IMG/VR virus record: IMGVR_UViG_3300046359_000009
Coordinates: 1 to 46,227 of that record
Direction: 5' to 3' (one strand)
Length of the DNA: 46,227 nt
Source of the DNA: a virus
Part shown: positions 38,613-46,227 of the stretch, piece after piece
Layout: each line of letters begins with the position of its first letter
Numbering within the stretch: the first letter of the stretch is position 1
Notes under the pieces: model-generated
What the model was told of the DNA's origin: nothing
Database searches by the model: none
The model's input: only the letters and a program-made list of their open reading frames with translations
Position numbers and translations under genes: made by a program

Positions 38613-39406
38613 TATTCATCCTCTTCGATTGATTCGACAGATGCTAACGCACCGATACTCAAACCATTGATTTCACCAGACTTGATTAATTCCCAAAGAT
38701 TATCATCTAAGGATTGAATAGTTGCTAACCAAGTGCCTTTTTTTACAAATTTGTCACCTAGCACAAAATCGCTAGGACAGCAATAGCTTTCACAAAACTC
38801 AAAAGTATCTGTTTCAACTAAATGAAATAGATTAGCTTTCATAGAGTATTTATTAAAGTTATGACAGGCTTTACGAACTTCAGCTTCACTGGTTACATCA
38901 CCGTGAGCATCAACTTCTTCAGGAACCATAACGATAAAAGTAGCTTGCTTTAATTCTTCGTCAACTGCTTTTGTAATTGGAAGTTTAACATTAGGTAAAA
39001 CATCCTCTGAGTTAACTTCAGCGTCTGTAATCTCTTTGATGTAACTTTTAAGAATATCTTCTTGTTTCAGTACACGCCTAGCAAAAGCTAAACCTGCAGA
39101 GCCACCCCAAAGTAACCAAGCGATAGTACCAGCAGTAGGTCCACCATCAGGCATTTTCTTCTTAGGGTTATAATTCTTTTCGTGTCTGCTAAAGAAAGCG
39201 TACATACGTTTGACTGTAGCCAAGCTAAGATTACCATTAATGATATCTCTTGCTCTTGCTACACCGGAACCTACACCTTCTGATTTAGCTTGCGAAGCGT
39301 CTAGTCCACCACGATTATATTTCTCTCGTAGTGCTAAACCTCTTCGTGCATTATTTCGCATTGCTTCTGTGGGAGCATAACTTTTAGCTTTATTAATTGT
39401 TTCCAT
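38612..39406 (-). CDS. Prohead protease, XkdF/S78_2-like, with N-terminal extra domain
   Basis: 264 aa. Residues about 110-255 match the XkdF-type serine protease: ATFIVMVPEEVDAHGDVTSE, then FHLVETDTFEFCESY and SLDDNLWELIKSGEINGLSI. The N-terminal 100 residues (NNARRGLALREKYNRGGLD, ATVKRMYAFFSRHEKN, PDGGPTAGTIAWLLWGGSAG) form a separate helical domain that I have seen attached to phage head genes. I use the ATG at 39406, which has GGGAAG just upstream; the ATG at 39424 has no ribosome site. It processes scaffold and capsid during maturation. Confidence 0.82.
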   Translation of the reverse strand: METINKAKSYAPTEAMRNNARRGLALREKYNRGGLDASQAKSEGVGSGVARARDIINGNLSLATVKRMYAFFSRHEKNYNPKKKMPDGGPTAGTIAWLLWGGSAGLAFARRVLKQEDILKSYIKEITDAEVNSEDVLPNVKLPITKAVDEELKQATFIVMVPEEVDAHGDVTSEAEVRKACHNFNKYSMKANLFHLVETDTFEFCESYCCPSDFVLGDKFVKKGTWLATIQSLDDNLWELIKSGEINGLSIGALASVESIEEDE

Positions 39407-39436
39407 ATTCTTCCCATTTAGCACAATATAAACATT

Positions 39437-39465
39437 ATTATATCATAATTTTATTAGAAAATCAA
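39437..39465 (-). promoter_or_regulatory. Promoter P2 of the head gene operon
   Basis: On the minus strand TTGATT (39465-39460) and TATAAT (39442-39437) are 17 bases apart. The start is expected about 25 bases before the protease ATG. Confidence 0.7.
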
Positions 39466-39479
39466 GTATAATAAACAGA

Positions 39480-39502
39480 AAGGGCTACACGAGGTAGCCT
39501 TT
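39480..39502 (-). terminator. Terminator-like hairpin between two head promoters
   Basis: GGCTAC/GTAGCC (39483-39488 with 39494-39499), extendable by flanking A/T and G-U pairs, followed on the minus strand by CTTTCTGTTTATT. It lies between promoters P1 and P2, so it could attenuate P1. Confidence 0.6.
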
Positions 39503-39567
39503 TCTTATATTAGTCTTGTACTTTATCTTTTTGATCGCACTTAAGGTATCATTTGTCAATCAAATTT

Positions 39568-39596
39568 ATTATAACACTTCTAAAGAGATGTGTCAA
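39568..39596 (-). promoter_or_regulatory. Consensus sigma70 promoter P1 of the head gene operon
   Basis: On the minus strand TTGACA (39596-39591) and TATAAT (39573-39568) are perfect boxes with 17-base spacing, one of the strongest promoters in the window. A near-perfect dyad (39613-39634) lies 16 bases upstream of the -35 box. Confidence 0.8.
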
Positions 39597-39650
39597 GATT
39601 AAACTTCAATTGTAACGACAAACAGTTTGCGTTATAAATCACTTGCCCAA

Positions 39651-40079
39651 TTAAGTTGACGGCTGTTCAGGCCAAACGATGAAAGGCCAATTTGGGTTTT
39701 TCGTCAGGTTACGCAACGCTTGGCGGTAAGTCGCCCACGCATGCTTGTCAACATCGGTATCTGGGAGTTGAGTCCAATCACAGTCGAGTAGAAGTGAATT
39801 CCTGATTGACTTGACTTGAATTGCGAGTCTCTCAATCTCATATTCATTGAGTGGCTCAATGACATATTTAGTGCGCCACTGTGAGTCAACAAATTCAACG
39901 CCATCAATTACAACCTTATAACCAGTTGGGGCTACAGGCTTGTCTGTTTCGTACAAAATGGCGTACCCGTATTCTGCAATGATGCCGTCTGTTAACACCA
40001 TTGGAAACGATGAGTCAGGGTTTGATCGGCGAAATTCTTGTTCGCTTACACGAGATTGGTCTGATAGTTTCAGGAGCAT
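39651..40079 (-). CDS. Tail fibre assembly chaperone
   Basis: 142 aa. The C-terminal pattern IRNSLLLDCDWTQLPD, WATYRQALRNLTKN, WPFIVWPEQP is the hallmark of phage tail assembly chaperones of the Phage_tail_APC type. The N-terminal half is a beta domain (EYGYAILYETDKPVAPTGYK). It is the last gene of the fibre cluster, before the head promoters, and lies in the GC-richer block. Confidence 0.82.
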   Translation of the reverse strand: MLLKLSDQSRVSEQEFRRSNPDSSFPMVLTDGIIAEYGYAILYETDKPVAPTGYKVVIDGVEFVDSQWRTKYVIEPLNEYEIERLAIQVKSIRNSLLLDCDWTQLPDTDVDKHAWATYRQALRNLTKNPNWPFIVWPEQPST

Positions 40080-40088
40080 ATTTAATCC

Positions 40089-40730
40089 TTACGCAGGTTT
40101 AAGAGTCAACAAAATGGCACACACGTAGTCTGACTGTGTGGCTGTAAAAGTGGCGGATGTTGCCCCTGCACTCACTGGTTTTTCCCCTGCATACTGAGCG
40201 CAGTTTGGTAGTGTCGAGATGGCTAACTGCGTGAGATCAGTTGACCCCAAAGTAACGCTATCCCCACTAGTATCACCCCTGCTCACGAAACCTAACAACA
40301 CAGAGTTATCCGCTGTTGCCGTTGGGCCTGTGACTGTGACCGGAGTGGAGTAGACGTACTCGTGTTGAGCAGCCGTGTCATACGCAGCCCCACCGTAGAC
40401 AACAGCAACGCCTCTCCCCCAATCCAAACGGAAATTTCCGTACCCGTAATAGAAAGTCACGGTACTTTGATCTCCTGCTTGCTGCACTCGGTAAAGCGCC
40501 ACGCTCTCAGACGGGTTATTTGAAATACGTGTCCAGCCAGCATCAGCGCCCCAGTTAAGTAGACCTTCCTTTGAGTCAGGAGTCGCAAAAGCAATAACGA
40601 TGTCACCTGCGCTTGCAACAAAGCTGAGTGATCCGTTTACAAGATCACCTGCATAAACACCCTTGCGCACTGGCGACACCTTTGCCGTGCTTGCACCTGC
40701 AGCAGCCATGATAATATCACGCGCTGTCAT
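40089..40730 (-). CDS. Tail fibre/virion protein, 213 aa
   Basis: Starts at the ATG at 40730 with AAAGGACG upstream and ATGA overlap with the previous gene; a longer frame reading into the upstream gene was not used. Gly/Ala/Ser/Thr-rich beta protein (SLSFVASAGDIVIAFATP, VYSTPVTVTGPTATADNS, VCAILLTLKP). This looks like a lectin- or adhesin-type fibre tip found behind short fibre genes. It lies in the GC-richer segment, suggesting transfer from another phage. Confidence 0.65.
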   Translation of the reverse strand: MTARDIIMAAAGASTAKVSPVRKGVYAGDLVNGSLSFVASAGDIVIAFATPDSKEGLLNWGADAGWTRISNNPSESVALYRVQQAGDQSTVTFYYGYGNFRLDWGRGVAVVYGGAAYDTAAQHEYVYSTPVTVTGPTATADNSVLLGFVSRGDTSGDSVTLGSTDLTQLAISTLPNCAQYAGEKPVSAGATSATFTATQSDYVCAILLTLKPA

Positions 40731-41359
40731 TTCACGTCCTTTCCAAGCACAAGGCCAGTCCAAGTAACTCCGCCATCGTATGTAAAGAACCCAAGCACAT
40801 CGCGACCAGATGCCGTGAGGATTGGCGCAGTGCCGCCAGCCCACTTCACACCTGACCACCAAGTGATCACTGCGCTACCACCGTTCGTCAAATCTAAGAT
40901 GAACGAGATCGCAGTACCGTTCGCTGGCACGTTCAATACCGAGAACGTCAAAGCGCCTGAGATCGTGCGGGTGAAGTAGTTAGCTGATGTCAGGTCAATC
41001 GCGCCAGTAGACAGCGCCACACGAGACTCACGGGTTCCCGTAAGGGTCGGCACTGTAAGTACAGCACCAGAACTTGTCGCATATGAATTAGTATCTAAGC
41101 TCCAAGTATCTACTGCTGTTTTTCTTAATAGTCCGTTTGTACCTGTCAAACTTGCAATCGCGGTTAAATCTGCGTCCAAAGGTTGTGCATTTGTAATCCC
41201 AAAACCAGTTAAGGTTGTAGGAGTATCTGATATTTTATCCCACGGTATATTAGAACCTACAGGAATCCAACTTAAACCGTCCCACCTCCAACTACGACCA
41301 GCAGATGAAACGTAGATTTGGTTAAGTGTAGGAGATGTTGGAAAATTTAGTACTGTCAT
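40727..41359 (-). CDS. Tail fibre protein with mosaic composition, 210 aa
   Basis: The N-terminus (LNFPTSPTLNQIYVSSAGRS, then WRWDGLSWIPVG) attaches to the virion. A typical fibre repeat follows (GFGITNAQPLDADLTAIASL and TGTNGLLRKTAVDTW), then a beta C-terminus (FILDLTNGGSAVITWWSGVK). The coding DNA changes from AT-rich in the N-terminal part to GC-rich in the C-terminal part at about 41050-41060. This suggests recombination that swapped the receptor-binding end together with the two genes downstream. Confidence 0.75.
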   Translation of the reverse strand: MTVLNFPTSPTLNQIYVSSAGRSWRWDGLSWIPVGSNIPWDKISDTPTTLTGFGITNAQPLDADLTAIASLTGTNGLLRKTAVDTWSLDTNSYATSSGAVLTVPTLTGTRESRVALSTGAIDLTSANYFTRTISGALTFSVLNVPANGTAISFILDLTNGGSAVITWWSGVKWAGGTAPILTASGRDVLGFFTYDGGVTWTGLVLGKDVK

Positions 41360-41376
41360 TTGACACTCCTATTATA

Positions 41377-41544
41377 TTAATTGAACGAGTAAGTCTCTTG
41401 TGGATTATTAACACCCGGATCAATAAGTGGATCATAAGAAATTTTTAATCTTTTGATTGTCTCGGCACTCAAGAGTTGTTTAATTGTCTCAAGATTCTGC
41501 CAATTTGTTTGATCCTTAGATAAAACCTGAAATGCTAGTAACAT
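41377..41544 (-). CDS. Small tail-region protein, 55 aa
   Basis: Starts at the ATG at 41544 and ends at TAA 41379-41377. The sequence MLLAFQVLSKDQTNWQNLET continues into a helix and ends LIDPGVNNPQETYSFN. It lies two bases after the gene upstream and 17 bases before the fibre gene. No family was recognised. Small helical proteins here often help fibre assembly. Confidence 0.55.
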   Translation of the reverse strand: MLLAFQVLSKDQTNWQNLETIKQLLSAETIKRLKISYDPLIDPGVNNPQETYSFN

Positions 41545-41546
41545 AT

Positions 41547-42602
41547 TTAATCCGTTTTCATAATTACACCGAAGCCAGAACCACAGTTAAAAAACATATA
41601 AGAATCACCACCCACCTCAAGCTCGTCACCAGTACTGCCGATATTACCCCGTGTCCAGTAAATTGGAACAATACCTGTTACAAACTGTGTAGGATAACCT
41701 AATTCACCGATTTGGAAATATACTGGGCCAATTTGATATTTAGGAGAACCTGCAGCATTTATAGAGTTATTTCGGTAACTAGAACTTGCTTGTGCCAAGT
41801 TACCTAAGTTAGCAGTCCCTGCTTCACTAATATCGTATGTTCCGTAATAAGTACCTGTGTTTACGTTTGTAACACCACTGGCGATAGCCATCCAACCGGG
41901 GCTTTGCGTGAGAGTGTAGCCGGTAGGTGAAATAATGGGAAATCTTGCGGTTGCTGAAGATTGTGCGTGTGAATACTGTATGAATGAAGCTTTATTATAA
42001 AAATCATGTACATCAGTATTTGTTGCTTCCCAAACTGCACTCAAACCTGCAATTGACCCTTCAACGATAATTGTGATATGGCGTGGTGAAGCAATAACGT
42101 GCAGGATAAAGTTAGCTGCAGTACAAATTGCTAAACTGTTCGTTTCACCAATACCTTCAGCAGCGGCTGCGAATGGGCGTGGACCTTCATTTGTTGCAAT
42201 ACCAAGAGGTGTAACACTTTGGGCAGCAGTTAAGGCAAAAGTATAACCACTGGTTGTAGTCCCTCTCCAAACAAGACTTAGCAGTGCATACTTTAAACGA
42301 GATGGGTTATTTAAACAGGGAGCAGAAAATGCAAGATTGTAATGCGTATCGTTAGTGTAACCGTAAGGGGATGTTGTAGCTGCCGTAGAATCTACAGCGG
42401 CAATGGATGGCTGATCTGCTGCATTTACACCACCTACATATGTCCAACCTGCCGGGGTCGGGTCAATAATTATGGATGAAGTTTTATTAAACGCTGTAAG
42501 TAAATCAACGCTCGGATTTGCAGATGTAATTAACCTACCGATATCCCGCATTGCACGAACTGCACTAATAATTGATGGACCTACTACTAATTTTGCGTAC
42601 AT
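41547..42602 (-). CDS. Putative virion/tail fibre protein, 351 aa
   Basis: Ser/Thr/Ala/Gly-rich beta protein without recognised motifs: an N-terminal helical part (ISAVRAMRDIGRLITSAN), then DPTPAGWTYVGGVNAADQ, IEGSIAGLSAVWEATN-like strands and the C-terminal QFVTGIVPIYWTRGNIGS. Position inside the fibre cluster suggests a virion surface or baseplate role. Specific function unknown. Confidence 0.6.
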   Translation of the reverse strand: MYAKLVVGPSIISAVRAMRDIGRLITSANPSVDLLTAFNKTSSIIIDPTPAGWTYVGGVNAADQPSIAAVDSTAATTSPYGYTNDTHYNLAFSAPCLNNPSRLKYALLSLVWRGTTTSGYTFALTAAQSVTPLGIATNEGPRPFAAAAEGIGETNSLAICTAANFILHVIASPRHITIIVEGSIAGLSAVWEATNTDVHDFYNKASFIQYSHAQSSATARFPIISPTGYTLTQSPGWMAIASGVTNVNTGTYYGTYDISEAGTANLGNLAQASSSYRNNSINAAGSPKYQIGPVYFQIGELGYPTQFVTGIVPIYWTRGNIGSTGDELEVGGDSYMFFNCGSGFGVIMKTD

Positions 42603-42808
42603 TATTTAACTCCTTGTGTATTATCAGCGAATAGCTTAATTCTGCTATTAACTGGAACAATTTTGTCAGAAATAAAATACGTTTTATAATCTGAAGTAAT
42701 ATAATTTATACTGTTATCAGGTAACAGATATGATAACTCTTCTGCTTGTGCATCAAATTCGTATATTAAATAGTTTCCAAAATAGTTTCTGATTTGTTCT
42801 TCTGTCAT
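42602..42808 (-). CDS. Small hypothetical protein in fibre cluster, 68 aa
   Basis: Acidic protein starting TEEQIRNYFGNYLIYEFDAQ, with a beta-like second half (YKTYFISDKIVPVNSRIK). It overlaps the next gene by one base and follows the previous by five, so it is co-translated. No family was recognised. Confidence 0.55.
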   Translation of the reverse strand: MTEEQIRNYFGNYLIYEFDAQAEELSYLLPDNSINYITSDYKTYFISDKIVPVNSRIKLFADNTQGVK

Positions 42809-42813
42809 TTATA

Positions 42814-43284
42814 TTATCCTGCGTAATAACTAACTCGTACTGATAAACCAGCACCTCTTTTAATGCTTCCAGATTGGATGACACTAAAATATAAACTTTC
42901 ATTAGCATCTACTTGCATCGTAGTAATATAACCTCTTGTATTTAAACCTACAGGTAACTCGTAAGTTGAAATCTCGGTAGATAGATCGTAAGTTAGACCC
43001 TTGCGTACAGAGATAATAATACTTTGTCCTGAGCAGACTGTTAAAACGGATAAGTCAATGCGTGTAACTAGAGCACCACTTGGTGATAAGTACATACCCG
43101 TTAAACCAGTTCCTAAATTTTTAGTAGGCACTACTTGTACTCTAGCATTTGCACTTAAACTTTTAACTAATAATTTTGTTCCAGCAATCAGCTTGTCAGG
43201 GCTGGCTTCACTAACAGATTTAACACCAGTGAATATTTTACCCAGTGTATTGTCAACAAGGAAGGCTCTTGTTCGTCTTGTCAT
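42814..43284 (-). CDS. Putative virion protein, 156 aa
   Basis: Basic N-terminus (MTRRTRAFLVDNTLGKIF), then a beta-rich body (AGTKLLVKSLSANARVQVVP, ISVRKGLTYDLSTEISTYEL) ending GLSVRVSYYAG. It resembles small virion-decorating or fibre-linked proteins, but no family was recognised. One base separates it from the upstream gene. Confidence 0.55.
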   Translation of the reverse strand: MTRRTRAFLVDNTLGKIFTGVKSVSEASPDKLIAGTKLLVKSLSANARVQVVPTKNLGTGLTGMYLSPSGALVTRIDLSVLTVCSGQSIIISVRKGLTYDLSTEISTYELPVGLNTRGYITTMQVDANESLYFSVIQSGSIKRGAGLSVRVSYYAG

Positions 43285-43285
43285 A

Positions 43286-44011
43286 TTAAACCTCTATTGT
43301 GTTAACTACTGCTCGCCAAGTGTATGTTTGTCCAACTACACCTGTAACAAAAATACCAATAGAATTAGTGCTGTCATCTGCACGGGCATCTACTGCAATG
43401 GTTGGGTCTGTTCTTGTTACAACAATTTCGTAAACATTGCCTACGTTTGAAACCGTACTGGCTGTGTTACTTGCTGCACTCTTTAATTGGAAAAAGGCAT
43501 AGCCTCCTGTTGCATTTGTTCTTCTGGCTACAATATCGATAGAATATGCACAAACTGTGTCAGGTGCAACTGGAATTCTAGAGTTTAAAACACCGTTTAC
43601 AAATATTTCTGTTTCGTTAGCATCAGTTGTAGTTCCTGTTACCACATATTCATTAGAGTAAGGACTTACACTTGTAGCACTTCCCGATCCCTCTATGTTA
43701 ATTATCTCAGAGACACCTGCTGCACTTACCCACTGTGAAGAACTACCATCATCAAAAAATATATTAAGATTACCTGTAGCAGAATTCCACCATAACGTAC
43801 CCGGACTTGGACTCGGAGGTGCAGACTCAGAGATTGCAACACCTGCAGAAGATTCAGAACCTTTTGAAAAAGCGTCAATATTACCATCTGCCTTTTTGAA
43901 ATATAACTTACCGTCAGTATAGTTAATAGCTAATTCACCGAAATCTAAATCACCTGCAACGGGTACTTTAGAAGCTACTGAAGACTTCTTTAATATAATC
44001 TTACTTGGCAT
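43286..44011 (-). CDS. Tail fibre protein, 241 aa
   Basis: The N-terminal IILKKSSVASKVPVAGDLDF, followed by GELAINYTDGKLYFKKADG, is a common phage fibre attachment pattern. Next comes a PPSPSPGTLWWNSATGNLNI segment seen in fibre shafts. The rest is beta-rich, ending YTWRAVVNTIEV. I use the ATG at 44011, 6 bases after AAGGA. The gene starts just downstream of a strong terminator. Confidence 0.72.
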   Translation of the reverse strand: MPSKIILKKSSVASKVPVAGDLDFGELAINYTDGKLYFKKADGNIDAFSKGSESSAGVAISESAPPSPSPGTLWWNSATGNLNIFFDDGSSSQWVSAAGVSEIINIEGSGSATSVSPYSNEYVVTGTTTDANETEIFVNGVLNSRIPVAPDTVCAYSIDIVARRTNATGGYAFFQLKSAASNTASTVSNVGNVYEIVVTRTDPTIAVDARADDSTNSIGIFVTGVVGQTYTWRAVVNTIEV

Positions 44012-44030
44012 TTGCAATCCTTAATAAAGG

Positions 44031-44058
44031 GAAAAGAAAAGGGCGGTAAAAACCGCCC
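44031..44058 (-). terminator. Strong terminator inside the fibre cluster
   Basis: GGGCGGT and ACCGCCC (44041-44047 with 44052-44058) pair perfectly around four bases, followed on the minus strand by TTTTCTTTTC. The next gene's ribosome site is only 9 bases beyond this tract, and I see no promoter between, so downstream fibre genes depend on read-through. Confidence 0.88.
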
Positions 44059-44076
44059 ATTAATCAAATACATGAT

Positions 44077-46227
44077 TTAGTATGTACCACCATCAATGTC
44101 AGCCCAAACTGGAACACCGCTACCATTTACTTGCAGCACCTTACCGTTAGTTCCAATACTTAATTTAGATAGAGTATCTGAACCAGAAGCATACAGTATA
44201 TCACCAGTTGCGTAAGTTGTCAAGCCTGTACCGCCCTTGGTAGTAGCAATGGTATCAGCAGACCAAGTACCACTTGAGATAGTGCCTAATGTGGTGATAC
44301 TGGTTTGACCTACGTATGTAGAAGCAATATCGATTGCGTCTGCGCTCACTGCAATTCTATTAGCAGTACCAACTGCACTTACTACACCTGCGTTAAATGC
44401 TAGACCGTTACCTGCAACTGAGTCTGCAAGAGATACAGCGTTAGCAGTTACTGCAATACCAGCGCCAGCGCCTACATCGAAAGTTGTACCAGTTAATGTT
44501 AAACCTTCACCAGCTACATATGCACCGGAACCTGAGAACTGAACCCAAGTTTGACCTGCAAAGCTAGTTAAATAATGATTAGTTTGTACCCAACCTGTTT
44601 GAGCGTATGTAGTGCCTTCTACAACGAAGACTGAAGCACCATCTAATTCGGTGTAAACATCTGTATCAGCAGCACGGGATAGTGTGTAAGTTGTACCGTT
44701 ATCTGCATAAACATAAATACCGTTTTCAGAGTTTGTTGTCTGTGCAGTAAGTAAAATGCGATAACCGTTGTCAGTTTGATCTAAGGCAGAGTGACCATCA
44801 ATAACCAATGTTGAAGTGCTACCTGTTAATGCGATGTTTGTATTAGCAAAAAGATTAACAGCAGCCTTAAAACTCAAACCAGTGACAGCATTATCTACGT
44901 AAACTTTGTTGGCAGCATCTGTTGCATTGACAGGATCGGCTACACCAGTAATACGGGAATCTGAAACATCAACTACACCGTTACCGTTAGGGACCAATAC
45001 GACACTGCCGTTAACGTCAGTTGCGGTTAAGGAGTTACCGTTAAGGTTTAAATTATCTACTTGAACTTCAGTTAGACCAGTTAAAGAAGTAATCGTTGCA
45101 CCTAGTGCTACGTTCGAAGTACCTACGGTTACACTGGAGTTAACTAACTTTGCGTTTGTAACACCTGCGTCTTTGAGGATAACATCGCCAGAAGTTACCA
45201 AGAAGTTAGCTGCATTAAAAGTAGCTACACCTTTATTGGTGTCTGAAGCGTTTTCAGCAGAAATTGTAATTGTATTAGTTGCACCGCTGATACTGGTATC
45301 AATACCTTCACCACCTACAATTGATAGTGTCTCACCATTGTTGAAAACATCAGGAGTACCAGTATCAGCAGCAATAGTGAATGAAGTTGAAATACCTGCA
45401 GTACTTACAGCAGTTACTAAGCCTTTTTCGTTTACAGTTACAACAGGAACTGCACTTGAAGAACCAAATGTACCTACGTTGGAGTTCACTGTATCTAGTA
45501 TAACAGCAATGGTTGTGTTACCCAAATTGGTCATCGTAGCAGTACCGTCTACATCTCCAGAGATGGTGATGACAGGACTATTAACTGCAAAATCTAATTT
45601 ACCATTCGTATCATCGTAAGTAACAGAAATACCAGTTTCTACGTTGGAGCTAACCATTGTACCAACTACATCTTGAATGTGTTCGTGGTTAATACTGACA
45701 GCACCACCTGCTACAGAGAAATCTGTAGTATTGAAACTTGCTACACCCTTTTGAGTATTACTTGCATCTTTTACAGAAATTGTAACTTCATTATCGGTTA
45801 CTACAGTGTCAATTGCATCTGTACCTGAAAAGATCAGGGTATCGCCATTACTGAATAAATCGCTACCTGAGTCGCCTTGGATAGTGAAATCACCTGAAGG
45901 TGGGCTACTCCACACGGTTTGACCTGAACCATCTGTCTTTAAATATTGTCCGTTTGTACCGGATGTTTGAGGCCAAGATTGACCATCTAGAACAACAGAA
46001 CCTGAACCATTTGGTGCAATGTTTACGTTACCGTTTGGGTTTGTTGAGCTAATCGTGTTAGCATCAATTTCAATGTTGTCTACTTTGAGGTTGTCAATCT
46101 TACCGTTAGCATCAACGATGATCGCAGATGAAGGTGTAACTGTACCGGGAGTATGATCGAGTTTATCTGTAAAGTATTTACCGCCGATAACAACGTGGTT
46201 AACTGCATTACCTGCAGTCTCTGTACC
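44077..46227 (-). CDS. Large tail fibre/structural protein, N-terminus beyond the window
   Basis: The frame is open to the right edge (716 codons visible). The GTG at 45915 is internal, because the residues before it continue the protein (SGTNGQYLKTDGSGQTVW). The visible part is built of repeats: about 30-residue units such as FTIQGDSGSDLFSNGDTLIF and FTIAADTGTPDVFNNGETLS, each followed by a DA/EA-S-KGVA-FN segment. Near the C-terminus is an LSKLSIGTNGKVLQVNGSG unit of fibre-shaft type. Such repeat proteins form long side or central fibres. Function in host binding is inferred. Confidence 0.78.
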   Translation of the reverse strand, partial: GTETAGNAVNHVVIGGKYFTDKLDHTPGTVTPSSAIIVDANGKIDNLKVDNIEIDANTISSTNPNGNVNIAPNGSGSVVLDGQSWPQTSGTNGQYLKTDGSGQTVWSSPPSGDFTIQGDSGSDLFSNGDTLIFSGTDAIDTVVTDNEVTISVKDASNTQKGVASFNTTDFSVAGGAVSINHEHIQDVVGTMVSSNVETGISVTYDDTNGKLDFAVNSPVITISGDVDGTATMTNLGNTTIAVILDTVNSNVGTFGSSSAVPVVTVNEKGLVTAVSTAGISTSFTIAADTGTPDVFNNGETLSIVGGEGIDTSISGATNTITISAENASDTNKGVATFNAANFLVTSGDVILKDAGVTNAKLVNSSVTVGTSNVALGATITSLTGLTEVQVDNLNLNGNSLTATDVNGSVVLVPNGNGVVDVSDSRITGVADPVNATDAANKVYVDNAVTGLSFKAAVNLFANTNIALTGSTSTLVIDGHSALDQTDNGYRILLTAQTTNSENGIYVYADNGTTYTLSRAADTDVYTELDGASVFVVEGTTYAQTGWVQTNHYLTSFAGQTWVQFSGSGAYVAGEGLTLTGTTFDVGAGAGIAVTANAVSLADSVAGNGLAFNAGVVSAVGTANRIAVSADAIDIASTYVGQTSITTLGTISSGTWSADTIATTKGGTGLTTYATGDILYASGSDTLSKLSIGTNGKVLQVNGSGVPVWADIDGGTY

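Noticed and set aside
45173-45619. 148-aa plus-strand open frame inside the large fibre gene
   Set aside because: It is antisense to a clear repeat protein, with low-complexity Val/Ser content typical of shadow frames; the same holds for the plus-strand frames at 43001-43450 and 37729-37971.
44077-45915. GTG at 45915 as the true start of the large fibre gene
   Set aside because: The frame stays open to the window edge and the upstream residues continue fibre-like sequence, so the gene is truncated by the window.
1-46227. CRISPR array, insertion sequences, integrase, attachment sites or a phage replication origin
   Set aside because: No regularly spaced long repeats, transposase or integrase genes, and no iteron cluster were seen; the intergenic regions are accounted for by promoters, hairpins and RNA genes.

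Overview
This window is part of the genome of a double-stranded DNA tailed phage with a long non-contractile tail (siphovirus type). It carries no integrase, repressor or other sign of lysogeny. The host cannot be named from the sequence. The sigma70-type promoters (near-consensus -35/-10 boxes 17-18 bases apart), AGGAG-type ribosome sites, an M15 peptidase endolysin and a 3TM holin suggest a Gram-negative bacterium. The DNA is AT-rich apart from one richer tail-fibre block at about 39650-41060.

Layout. The plus strand (1-21181) carries nucleic-acid metabolism. A run of tiny overlapping genes of unknown role is followed by an ATP-dependent DNA ligase, an Rnl5-type RNA ligase, a T7-like primase-helicase and a T7-like family A DNA polymerase. 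Next come a 0.75 kb RNA island (one normal tRNA, three tRNA-like genes with unusual features, and about 380 bases of densely folded non-coding sequence), a predicted nucleotidyltransferase and a T7 gp2.5-like ssDNA-binding protein. Then follow a gp6-like 5'-3' exonuclease, an endonuclease VII-like resolvase, an HTH/DEDD-exonuclease/zinc-ribbon fusion, two nucleotide pyrophosphohydrolases, and class I ribonucleotide reductase (alpha and beta) with a thioredoxin. A bidirectional terminator at 21196-21240 separates this half from the minus strand. The minus strand (21239-46227) is read right to left: tail-fibre cluster, prohead protease, scaffold, head decoration protein, lambda gpE-type major capsid protein, head-tail connectors, tail terminator, tail tube, tail assembly chaperones (with a probable +1 ribosomal frameshift), a 1476-residue tape measure protein, distal tail and fibre proteins with an S74 chaperone tail, a cupin, two holin-like proteins and the endolysin. 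Terminase and portal genes are not in the window and probably lie to the right.

How it works together. The replication genes form a complete T7-style machine (polymerase, primase-helicase, SSB, exonuclease, resolvase, ligase), but no phage RNA polymerase is visible. The promoters are all host-type, so transcription probably depends on host RNA polymerase. Ribonucleotide reductase, thioredoxin and the pyrophosphohydrolases would supply and clean the dNTP pool. Four free-standing homing-type endonucleases sit beside replication, dNTP and capsid genes.

Most unusual features: the RNA island; a GIY-YIG + HNH + AP2-like endonuclease with a folded leader that may hide its ribosome site; four TTAGTC repeats in the SSB mRNA leader; a gp4B-like internal start in the primase-helicase gene; and several promoters overlapping or closely followed by terminator hairpins. 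All calls come from reading the sequence; no database search was run.
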